Assembly: GCF_004022705.2 (NCBI RefSeq)
Contig: NZ_RZOY02000003.1
Coordinates: 434,001-498,000 of the forward strand
Origin: Mesorhizobium sp. M2D.F.Ca.ET.226.01.1.1
GTDB lineage: Bacteria > Pseudomonadota > Alphaproteobacteria > Rhizobiales > Rhizobiaceae
Reading direction: 5' to 3'
DNA: 64,000 nucleotides
Positions 1 to 7,308 of the stretch are shown in pieces; the stretch's first letter is position 1; each line of letters begins with the position of its first letter. The notes under the pieces are model-generated. The model made no database searches. It had not been told where the DNA came from and was given only the letters and a program-made list of their open reading frames with translations. A program made the position numbers and the translations under genes.

Positions 1-463
1 CATGGAACTGCGCTCGTCCCAATTCCGCCTTTGTGAAATCAACATTGGTCAGATTGGCGTCCTGGAAATTCGAGCGCTGCACTTCGGCGCTCGTAAACAC
101 AGCGCCCTGCGCGTCCATATGGCTGAAGTCGGTCCTGTAGGCCTCGATTTTGTCGAACCGGGCGCCTTTGGCGATCGAGTCGGCTAGGGAAGCACGCACA
201 AGCGTTGCCTTCTCAAAATTTGCCGCAAGGAGATTGCTGTTCCTGAGGTCGGTCGAAGTGAAATCAACACCGATCAGGTTCGCCCCGCTCAGGTCCTGTC
301 CTTTTAGGATGAGAAGCTTTTTGTCACAGTCCTGCCAATTGACGCCGGGCGTCGCGGCTGCGTCGCAATTTTGAGCGGCGGTTGCGTTCTGCCAAGCAAA
401 TGCAATGCAAACCGCTAGAACCAAGCCGGATGTGACGTAAGCTCTGGTTCGTCTCAAAGTCAT
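1..463 (-). CDS. Pentapeptide-repeat secreted protein (3' end outside window)
   Basis: The reading frame opens at an ATG at 463 on the minus strand and is still open at base 1, so the C-terminus is missing. Residues 1-31 form a signal peptide (two arginines, a hydrophobic core, then an Ala-rich cleavage region). A short Cys-containing segment follows, with C34 and C48. From about residue 58 the protein shows the A(D/N)LXX periodicity of pentapeptide repeats, for example LSGANLIGVDF and FQDANLTNVDF. The family forms right-handed quadrilateral beta-helices. The export signal suggests a periplasmic location; no substrate can be inferred. Confidence 0.8.
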   Translation of the reverse strand, partial: MTLRRTRAYVTSGLVLAVCIAFAWQNATAAQNCDAAATPGVNWQDCDKKLLILKGQDLSGANLIGVDFTSTDLRNSNLLAANFEKATLVRASLADSIAKGARFDKIEAYRTDFSHMDAQGAVFTSAEVQRSNFQDANLTNVDFTKAELGRAQFH

Positions 464-873
464 TGTTTCTGGACCTCGCCTACTCGCCGACCATCAACCT
501 TACCACATCTGCTGACACTCGAGCCACGGTGACGAGCGCCGTCACATTTGGCGCATTTCTGCACAATTGCGGCTCGGAATTGCAGCCGACACTTTATTGG
601 GCGTCGCTCATCTACCTCTCCAAAGCGGTGGTCGGACCAAGCTCACCCAGGCGAGCTTGAAGGCGACCCGCTGCCTTCTCCCCAAGTAAGCTGGTTTCTT
701 CACTACTGTGTAAAGCCCGCACCATTGCAGCCATGAAATTGCGGGGAGTCCGCGCCGAAGTTCCCGCTGCATTGTGGACGTTAGCGCCGTGCTTCACAGG
801 ATTACCACTCTCGTGAACGAGCAATCGCTGACGGAGAATTTCTTCCCGGCCGGCGACAGTGATCCGCATCCAA
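464..873. other. Intergenic stretch without a supported gene
   Basis: This gap separates the pentapeptide-repeat gene from the 3' end of the MocR-like gene. A 92-codon minus-strand frame at 612-890 overlaps the MocR 3' end but has no recognisable domain or clear ribosome-binding site. No strong hairpin or EcfG-type promoter was seen. Confidence 0.5.
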
Positions 874-2308
874 CTAAGGGCCGACTTCATGTCGCTGCGC
901 TGCCCGAACGGCCTTGGCCAAGAGCCTCACGCTGGAGGCAATAGCGCTATCAGTGATACGTCCATAACCAACGAACAAACGACGCGGTCCCTCTGCCGTC
1001 TGTGAGTACCTGCCGAGCCCCTCGGTCGCCAATCCCCGTTCCCGCAGGCCAGAGACGATTTGGGTTTCGTCGGCCCGGGTAAGTTCGAAGGGCAATCGTA
1101 ATGTCACGTGAAGACCTGCTGCCATGCCTTCGATTTCGAGTTCCGGGAGCTCTGCCGCAAGACAATCGAGAAGGTGCTTCCGACGGCCACGGTAGATCCG
1201 CCGCATTTTCCGCAAATGCCGATCGTACGCGCCCGTTTGAAGGAGATGGGCCAAAGCATCCTGTTCGATCCGGGGAGATCCCTCTTTCCACCGGCGCAGC
1301 TCGGCGTCCATAGGCCGCACCAATTCCGGCGGCACCACGAGCCAGCCAATCCGGAGTGCCGGAGCGAGCGTCTTGCTTGCAGTCCCGGCATATATGACGC
1401 GATCCGCTGCAAGACCCTGCAGCGCTCCGACCGGCGCTTGGTCGTACCGAAACTCGGCATCATAGTCGTCCTCGAGCACATAGCCATCATGTTGCGCGAG
1501 CCATCTGACGAGGCGCTGCCGGCGGCTTGCGCTGAGCACGCCGCCGATCGGAAATTGATGTGAGGGCGTGATCAATGCGCCTTCCGCACCCGTTGCGATA
1601 AGTTGATCGACATCGATTCCATGCTCATCGACTGGGATGGGCACCCTCTGGAGCCCCGCTTTGTCGACGGCGACCCAATCGCTGTAACCTGGATCCTCGA
1701 CGGCGACCCTGCGAAGCCCGACGGCTCGCAGTACAAGGCAGGCCAATGCCCGTCCTTCTGTGAAGCCACTGGTGATGAAAATGTGAGATGGATCAGCGAC
1801 GAGTCCCCGCACCCGGCCAAGATAGTCGGCGAGCGCTGATCGCAGCCTCGGGCTTCCGCGAAGATCCCCATAGCCAAGATCGTTGGCTGGGATGGCATTG
1901 AGCACAGTGCGTATGGCGCTGGCCCAAACTTTGCGCGGGAAGAGTCCAACATCCTATCGCCGGGCGGAGATCGTATCGGATCGGCTGTTCAGGCTTCTCC
2001 TCGAGCGGGGGGGCGACGCGCGCCGCCCCAGATGCGACGATCGGCCGAGCACCGTGCCGGACGATCAGGAAACCTTCAGCGGCCAGCTGCGCGTAAGCGT
2101 CGACGATAAGCGGCCGAGATATGCCCAGCTGGGCGGCAAGCGCGCGCGTCGAAGGAAGCACGACCCCTGGACGCAGACTGCCGGCGCGAATTTGCGCGAG
2201 CAGCCCCCGGCGCACTTGGTGTCCCAGGCTCTCTTTGCCCTGCCGGTCGATTTCCAGCGCCAAGTCGGCGGTCAAACTGGACAATAATTCTATCACCAAA
2301 CTGGTCAT
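874..2308 (-). pseudogene. MocR/PdxR-type GntR regulator, frameshifted
   Basis: The first frame (start at 2308) encodes a GntR winged helix in about residues 25-95 (LPSTRALAAQLGISRPLIVDAY core). It then leaves the family sequence near 1951-1957. From there a frame shifted by one base continues with a complete fold-type I aminotransferase domain: YGDL near its start, then YAGTASKTLAP, where the Lys is the expected PLP-binding residue. Joined, the two parts give about 478 residues, the usual MocR length. MocR proteins bind PLP and regulate a neighbouring operon; here that is the divergent MFS gene. The shift lies in a short GATAGGATG context. Either a true inactivating mutation or a one-base sequencing error would explain it. 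Confidence 0.85.
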
Positions 2309-2321
2309 GTTCCTTGTACCA

Positions 2322-2333
2322 GTAGCACGCTAC
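2322..2333. promoter_or_regulatory. Candidate operator between mocR-like and MFS genes
   Basis: GTAGC-AC-GCTAC is a perfect 5-bp inverted repeat with a 2-bp spacer, located in the 58-bp gap between the two divergent start codons. Its position suits a shared operator for the MocR-like regulator. Binding is inferred only. Confidence 0.35.
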
Positions 2334-2366
2334 ACGGTAGCTCGTCACCCGCGAAGGAGAAGCGAC

Positions 2367-3530
2367 ATGGCCGTCACCGCAGTCACCATCCATTCGGACA
2401 GGGACGCTGGAGAGCCGATCTTCACGGCCGCGACGCTTGGAATGGCTGGCGTCATGTTTTCAGCGATGAGCAGCTTCTACCTGCTTCTGTCGGCGATCGC
2501 GGCGCATGCGGCGAGCCTTGGTGGGGCTGATGCTGCCGGGCATGCGACGGGTGCATTGATGGCGGCCACCATCGGCGGTGAAATTGCCGCGCCACGGATC
2601 ATCGCTGCCTTCGGTCGCAAAATGTCGCTGGTGATGGCGCTTGGCCTGCTTGGGACCGCTTGCCTGCTGGCATTCCCCTCATCGCTTGCACTGCTTCTCC
2701 TCAATTGTCTTGTCCGCGGTGTCGCCCTCGGCGTGTTGCTGGTCGCCGCCTCTGGCATCTCGGCCAAGTTGGCACCTCCCTCGCGTCGGACAGAGGCAAT
2801 GAGCCTCTATGGAGTCGCTTCTGCGGTTCCGGCAATCCTTGCGGTGCCGCTCGGCCCGTGGGTCCTCTCTCATCTAGGTCCGTCCGCGACAGCCTTGGGA
2901 GGCAGCGGCCTGGCGGTTATCGCACTCGCGGCCACCGCCATACTTCCGGTCGATATCAGCCGTGATGATGACGGCGACAACAGGATGCCGGCGTGGCGCC
3001 TCGTTGCCATCCCGGCGACGTCCTTGGCCTGCGGCGCAATCCTCGTCGGCGCTGCCGTCACCATTCTTCCACTGGCGCATCCCGAGGCGAGCAGTGGCGC
3101 GATCATGCTTGGACTGCTGGCCCAGGGTGCTGGCGCCACCTTCACCCGCTGGGCCTCTGCCCGGCACGTCGATCGCCATGGGCCAAAGGTTCCGACGGGT
3201 GCAGGCCTTGCGAGCTGCGCACTTGCTGCGGTCTGCCTGGCCCTCCCCAGCCAAGCCGCGATGCTTACCGGGATGCTGCTGAGCGGGATGGCCTTCGGCG
3301 TGCTGCAGAGCGCAACCGTTGCTGACGTCTTGTCGCGGGCCGCTCCCTCGCAACGGGATGGCGCGGGGGCCTTGTGGAACGTGGCCTATGATGCAGGCCT
3401 GGGAATCGGCGGACTGGCCGTCGCCGCACTTGCCACGTCGGTGGGCTTTAGCGCCGCATTCGCCGCGACCGCCGCCTTGTTCGCGCTCGTCATGCTGTTC
3501 GCTCTGAAGCCGAATGGGAGGATCGCCTAA
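2367..3530 (+). CDS. MFS transporter, probable efflux permease
   Basis: The start at 2367 follows a GAAGGAGA ribosome-binding site. The longer frame back to 2121 would overlap the divergent regulator gene. The 387-residue product is strongly hydrophobic, with about 12 predicted membrane segments and the usual hydrophilic central loop (near residues 190-205, rich in Asp and Arg). The length is typical of small DHA1-type exporters. Conserved glycine-rich segments include the GRK motif after TM2. It is divergent from the MocR-like gene with a palindrome between them, so control by that regulator is likely, although the regulator appears broken. The substrate cannot be read from sequence. Confidence 0.8.
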   Translation: MAVTAVTIHSDRDAGEPIFTAATLGMAGVMFSAMSSFYLLLSAIAAHAASLGGADAAGHATGALMAATIGGEIAAPRIIAAFGRKMSLVMALGLLGTACLLAFPSSLALLLLNCLVRGVALGVLLVAASGISAKLAPPSRRTEAMSLYGVASAVPAILAVPLGPWVLSHLGPSATALGGSGLAVIALAATAILPVDISRDDDGDNRMPAWRLVAIPATSLACGAILVGAAVTILPLAHPEASSGAIMLGLLAQGAGATFTRWASARHVDRHGPKVPTGAGLASCALAAVCLALPSQAAMLTGMLLSGMAFGVLQSATVADVLSRAAPSQRDGAGALWNVAYDAGLGIGGLAVAALATSVGFSAAFAATAALFALVMLFALKPNGRIA

Positions 3531-3558
3531 TGGTGAGACGCTATTGATGGCGCGCTGG

Positions 3559-3625
3559 GCGATAGAGGCGCCGGGTCCGCGTAACACCACCGCAACCACG
3601 CTGGAGCGCTGGGCCGAAGATGTCC
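3559..3625 (+). repeat. Imperfect direct repeat, copy A (coding remnant)
   Basis: These 67 bases align without gaps to 4244-4310, with roughly three quarters identical. Many differences fall at third codon positions when both are read as peptides of the form AIEAxGPRNT. This suggests two diverged fragments of one former coding sequence on either side of the reductase gene. Confidence 0.5.
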
Positions 3626-3686
3626 TTCGGTGCATCGCGTCACGCCGCATGAACTGCCAGCCACTCATTGAACAGGAGGATTCCAG

Positions 3687-4289
3687 ATGAGAAAGCTGAT
3701 CGAAACTACGCTGATGTCGCTAGACGGGGTGGTCGGCTCGCCATGGGCCTGGACCGGGTCGTACTTTGACGCGGAGAGCCGCGGCCACGCGCTCGCCGCG
3801 CTGGACCGCTACGACGCATTCCTGTTCGGTCGCGTCACCTACGAGACTTTCGCGGCGACCTGGTCGCAGGTGAGGGACGACGCCTACCTCGACCGCATCA
3901 ATGCGATGCCGAAGTACGTCGCCTCGACGACCCTGGGCGAGACGACCTGGAACGCCACGCTGCTCAAGGGCGACGTCGTCGAGGAGATCCGCCGCCTCAA
4001 GCAGCAGCCGGGCAAGGATCTTATCAAGTACGGAACCGGCAAGCTGGATCGAACGCTCCTGGAACACCATCTCGTCGACGAGATCCAGGTCTGGATCATC
4101 CCGGTCATCGTCGGGAAGGGGCAGCACCTCTACGACGCAATTGATCCAGCAAGCCTCAAGCTCAAGCTCGACGCGCAGAAGGTGTTCGGCAACGGCTCCG
4201 TCCTGCTGACCTATGTTCCGGATGAGGACCAGCAGGCCGGGCGGCTATCGAAGCGCTGGGCCCGCGCAACACCTACCCCACCACGCTGA
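3687..4289 (+). CDS. Dihydrofolate-reductase/RibD C-terminal-like reductase
   Basis: The 200-residue product starts at 3687 after an AACAGGAGGA ribosome-binding site. It opens with the family pattern MRKLIETTLMSLDGVV and has the LFGRVTYE and DLIKYGTGKLDRTLL segments of the YyaP/RibD C-terminal fold. Proteins of this family are NADPH-dependent reductases of mostly unknown substrate and act in the cytoplasm. The last 20 or so residues after the LLTYVPD strand run into repeat copy B and look like a read-through tail, so the ancestral protein was probably shorter. It stands alone as a single gene. Confidence 0.75.
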   Translation: MRKLIETTLMSLDGVVGSPWAWTGSYFDAESRGHALAALDRYDAFLFGRVTYETFAATWSQVRDDAYLDRINAMPKYVASTTLGETTWNATLLKGDVVEEIRRLKQQPGKDLIKYGTGKLDRTLLEHHLVDEIQVWIIPVIVGKGQHLYDAIDPASLKLKLDAQKVFGNGSVLLTYVPDEDQQAGRLSKRWARATPTPPR

Positions 4290-4310
4290 AACGTGGGGCC
4301 GAAAGCGTCT
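4244..4310 (+). repeat. Imperfect direct repeat, copy B (coding remnant)
   Basis: Partner of 3559-3625. It overlaps the 3' end of the reductase gene in another frame. Read in that frame it gives AIEALGPRNTYPTTLKRGAE, close to the peptide of copy A. Confidence 0.5.
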
Positions 4311-4609
4311 GCATCACAGCTCGCAGCGCCACCCGCGTGTCTGGCATTATCGGGAGCGGCGCTATGTCTCAACGCCCTCGCACGCGACGGCAGCTTTCGG
4401 GAAGCGGCAATGCCGATTGGATGACCGACATCAGGCACAAAGCCGCGATTCAGAGAAACCCATTGGCAAACAACGGCTGTGGTAGTCGCTGAGAGTCGTC
4501 ACTTTATAAAGAAATCAATATGTTAGCGGCTGGCTCACCAGCCCCATTCCCTTCGTATTCTCTCGTATGGTCTGGCGAACCTAAAGAGACTGACTTTGTG
4601 GCCAAGCAA
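4311..4609. other. Intergenic stretch, no gene seen
   Basis: No frame here has a recognisable domain, a good ribosome-binding site or an EcfG-type promoter. It begins just after repeat copy B and may contain further decayed coding sequence. Confidence 0.4.
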
Positions 4610-4735
4610 TCACATACAGTGGCAAACCCTCACAAGGAAAAACACGCCCACTCCATAAGGGATGACGAGAAGCCCGAGGGCGATCCAATAACCCGGCTGC
4701 GCCATTGCCGCGAAATCTGAAAGGAGCTGTTTCAT
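4610..4735 (-). CDS. Small single-membrane-span protein, 41 aa
   Basis: The product has an amphipathic start (MKQLLSDFAAMAQPGYW) and one strong membrane helix at about residues 17-35, ending VRVCHCM. Support comes mainly from the promoter: an exact GGAAC-N16-CGTT lies at 4744-4768, with only 8 bases between the -10 element and the ATG. The mRNA is therefore probably leaderless, and no Shine-Dalgarno sequence is present. The family is not recognised. It is divergent from the XRE-like gene, which has its own EcfG-type promoter. Confidence 0.5.
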   Translation of the reverse strand: MKQLLSDFAAMAQPGYWIALGLLVIPYGVGVFFLVRVCHCM

Positions 4736-4743
4736 CGGCACCG

Positions 4744-4768
4744 AACGATGCACGATCATCGTTGTTCC
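4744..4768 (-). promoter_or_regulatory. EcfG-type promoter of the 41-aa gene
   Basis: GGAAC-N16-CGTT, exact match. The -10 element ends 8 bases before the ATG at 4735. Confidence 0.7.
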
Positions 4769-4815
4769 AAATGATAGCGGCCCGAGGGTATTTGACGCCC
4801 GCTTTTGCCGGCAAT

Positions 4816-4840
4816 GGAACATGTTCTTGAACTTTCAGTT
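4816..4840 (+). promoter_or_regulatory. EcfG-type promoter of the XRE-like gene
   Basis: GGAAC-N16-AGTT, exact match, 33 bases before the ATG at 4874. It is back to back with the minus-strand promoter at 4744-4768. Confidence 0.75.
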
Positions 4841-4873
4841 CGAGCCAGGATCAAGAAGCGGTGGAGATGTTTG

Positions 4874-5176
4874 ATGGCTCCTCTAACGCCAGAGCAGGTA
4901 ATGGCCGCCCGAGCCTTGTTGAACTGGCCGCGGGTGCGGCTTGGGGCAAAATGTGATTTGAGCGAAGCGAGCATTCGCGAATTCGAGCGTGGGCGCCATC
5001 TTCCCTCGCCAGAAAGGCTGCTTGCGATGCGCCAGGTATTTCAGGCCGCCGGCGTCGTGTTTTTCGGACAGGACTCCTCCGGCAAGCCGGTCGTTCGATT
5101 GCAGGCATCGAGAACCTCGCACGTCACCAATCTCGCCGAGGGCGAAGCAGGGATAATCGGCAACAGCGAAATGTGA
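4874..5176 (+). CDS. XRE-family helix-turn-helix protein
   Basis: The start at 4874 gives a 100-residue protein beginning MAPLTPEQVMAARALL and places the gene 33 bases after an EcfG-type promoter. An upstream ATG at 4805 would place the start inside that promoter. Residues 5-60 form a compact XRE-like helix-turn-helix with the pattern LSEASIREFERGRHLPSPE. The C-terminal part is short and polar. Such small HTH proteins are usually autonomous repressors. Its targets are unknown, and the divergent 41-aa gene is the nearest candidate. Confidence 0.75.
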   Translation: MAPLTPEQVMAARALLNWPRVRLGAKCDLSEASIREFERGRHLPSPERLLAMRQVFQAAGVVFFGQDSSGKPVVRLQASRTSHVTNLAEGEAGIIGNSEM

Positions 5177-5183
5177 GCACAGT

Positions 5184-6236
5184 TCAAGGAAGCTGCGCCA
5201 GTTGTTCGCGTGACAAACCGCGGTCGTTCGGCAGAAGCGGCGCAGGCGGACTGCCCAGATGACGCGACAAGGCTTCGACAGTTGGGCTGTAGCGTCCCCT
5301 GAGCGAGGCCAGTCGCTCCAAGCCGGGCGGTTTTGGGGTTCCGTAGCCTGCCCTTGCCGCACGTTCCAGGACCTGCTGCAGCACCTCTCTATCGGGTTCC
5401 GGGTGGTCGATGTCGAGCCGCAGCAATTTGCTCAGCTGGTCCGCAAGGTGAGTCCCTTCCTCACGCAGCAGGATAGCCTTGCCGCGCAGTTTCGGCTCAT
5501 CGATCGCCTCAATGATGGCCGCAAGGTCCAATAACGCGGCGAGTGTGGCAGGCCACCCCGCAACCGTTTCCAGAGATCGGAAATAGATCAGGAACGGGTG
5601 CGCTGCATGGCTCTGCAGCACCTCGGCGCACCAGTCCCTGCCCTTTACGAGCACCTGTTCCAGCTCATCCTTGCAACCGAGTGAAGCATAGCGTTCCAGC
5701 AGCGCGACCGCGGATGGGGGATCGCCTGACGCAGTGGTGATCTTGAGGATACCGGAGTCACGCCTGCCGATGCTGGTCTGCACCTGAAGCAGGTAGGTGA
5801 CGGCCATCGTCATGACCGACAGGCCGCAGAATCCCGCCGCGATGTTGACCCAACGGGCAGGACCGGTGGCGTCCGTTTCGCTGAGGCCGACCGTCACCAG
5901 GCTGCTGCCCGCGACGAATACCGCCTGTGAGAAAGTCGGGACCGCGGGCCGGTACGAACCGCTCAGCGCAGCCACCATCAGCCCGAAACCGAAAATGAGA
6001 AGCAGCATCCAGCCGGTGAAGGACGCTACCAGCACGAAAGGCGCGAACGCCGCCGGGATGGCGGCGCCGGGCCTGCGCGTATGGCGCAGCCCGAACAAAC
6101 CGGCGAACACCATCCGGCTTGCAAGACGCAGGGACGCCCGGCTCTCGCCGGGCACAACGACTGTGTCAAAGACGTCGCGAAGCGTGAACCAGACCAGAAG
6201 GATGCCACCGACGAACTGCAGGATATCGACGAGCAT
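5184..6236 (-). CDS. Two-pore-helix potassium-channel-like membrane protein
   Basis: The 350-residue product has membrane segments at about residues 5-27, 62-92 and 128-150. A pore loop lies between the last two, with TVGLS at 115-119, close to the TVGYG selectivity filter of Ion_trans_2 channels but with Leu-Ser after Gly. Residues 155-350 form a soluble helical cytoplasmic domain without a recognisable RCK/TrkA-N nucleotide-binding pattern. The altered filter makes strict potassium selectivity uncertain. It converges with the XRE-like gene (8-bp gap). No EcfG-type promoter lies upstream. Confidence 0.7.
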   Translation of the reverse strand: MLVDILQFVGGILLVWFTLRDVFDTVVVPGESRASLRLASRMVFAGLFGLRHTRRPGAAIPAAFAPFVLVASFTGWMLLLIFGFGLMVAALSGSYRPAVPTFSQAVFVAGSSLVTVGLSETDATGPARWVNIAAGFCGLSVMTMAVTYLLQVQTSIGRRDSGILKITTASGDPPSAVALLERYASLGCKDELEQVLVKGRDWCAEVLQSHAAHPFLIYFRSLETVAGWPATLAALLDLAAIIEAIDEPKLRGKAILLREEGTHLADQLSKLLRLDIDHPEPDREVLQQVLERAARAGYGTPKPPGLERLASLRGRYSPTVEALSRHLGSPPAPLLPNDRGLSREQLAQLP

Positions 6237-6472
6237 CTCCTGTAACGACCAGATCGGTCTTGTGTTCAGAAATCCTGACCTTCCGCTGCATCGGACTCGC
6301 AGGGAAGCGGAAAGCGCTCATCTCAGCCCCGGAGACGGCAACATCGCAAACCGGCGACGGTTACAAACAGGTGTGCGTATCAAACAGCCGCGATCGGCTC
6401 TGTCCGATTCCTCTCTCGGTCCAGTTGCCTCCGCCAGTCAACCTCGTCAGTGCAGACCTTCCCCATGTTCGG

Positions 6473-6497
6473 GGAACAAAGCGGCCGATTGTCAGTT
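6473..6497 (+). promoter_or_regulatory. EcfG-type promoter of the PQQ-dehydrogenase/oxidase operon
   Basis: GGAAC-N16-AGTT, exact match, 28 bases before the ATG at 6526. It is the only strong promoter candidate found ahead of the operon running to 15759. Confidence 0.75.
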
Positions 6498-6525
6498 CGG
6501 TAACATCAACAAACGTTTTCAGGTC

Positions 6526-7308
6526 ATGGCTCATCGTCGGTTTTTGTCACTAGCTCTGGGCCTCCTTGTCTTGGCGTTTGGCTCGATGCAGCAAGGCACT
6601 GCTCGGGCCCAGGCGCCCTGCCCGACCGATCACGACAAGCTGCTCTCGGCCTTGAAGGCCAATGTCAAGCCAAGCGGCGGCCCCGCCAATGGCGGCTTCG
6701 AGACCAATGAATGGGCAGCGATCGTTGCGCGCGACGGCACCATTTGCGCGGTTGCCTTCAGTGGACCGACGGTCGACGCGCAGTGGCCGGGCAGCCGGCT
6801 GATTGCGGCCGAGAAAGCGAACACGGCCAATGGGCTTAGCCTGACGAACATGGCGCTTTCGACAGCCAATCTTTATGCCGGGGTGCAGCCCGGAGGGCCG
6901 CTGTTCGGTCTGCAGGCCACCAACCCCGTCAACGGGGCAGCGGCTTACGCAGGCGACCCGAAAACGTTTGGGAGCGCCAGTGACCCGCTGGTCGGCAAGC
7001 CGATCGGAGGCCTCGTCGTGTTCGGCGGAGGCCTGGCTCTGTACGACGGCAAGGCCATTGTCGGTGGCCTCGGTGTCAGCGGCGATTCCTCTTGCGCCGA
7101 TCATAATATTGCCTGGCGCGTTCGCGCAGCCCTCGGCTTCGACAAGGTTCCTGCGGGCGTCAATCCCAATCGCAAGGACGCCATCATCTACGATCTCGAC
7201 CCCGGCGGAAAAAGCGCCTCCGGCTGGGGTCATCCGCTTTGCGCCGGCCACGAGGCCGACATTGCGGCGGAAATCGGTGCCGGCGTCGGAGGTTCGACGC
7301 CGAAATGA
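6526..7308 (+). CDS. Periplasmic heme-binding (GlcG/HbpS family) protein
   Basis: The start at 6526 gives a 260-residue protein with a clear signal peptide (residues 1-30, MAHRRFLSLALGLLVLAFG then an AQA cleavage region). The longer open frame back to 5797 would run through the divergent channel gene. The mature part has the glycine-rich pattern of the GlcG/HbpS fold (GGPLFGLQ and IGGLVVFGGGLALY, with a late GVSGDSS). GlcG-like proteins often neighbour PQQ dehydrogenases and bind heme or small ligands. It is the first gene of the operon and overlaps the dehydrogenase start by ATGA, suggesting translational coupling. Confidence 0.75.
   Translation: MAHRRFLSLALGLLVLAFGSMQQGTARAQAPCPTDHDKLLSALKANVKPSGGPANGGFETNEWAAIVARDGTICAVAFSGPTVDAQWPGSRLIAAEKANTANGLSLTNMALSTANLYAGVQPGGPLFGLQATNPVNGAAAYAGDPKTFGSASDPLVGKPIGGLVVFGGGLALYDGKAIVGGLGVSGDSSCADHNIAWRVRAALGFDKVPAGVNPNRKDAIIYDLDPGGKSASGWGHPLCAGHEADIAAEIGAGVGGSTPK

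Noticed and set aside
612..890. 92-codon minus-strand frame overlapping the mocR 3' end
   Set aside because: No domain pattern or clear ribosome-binding site, and it overlaps a conserved coding end.
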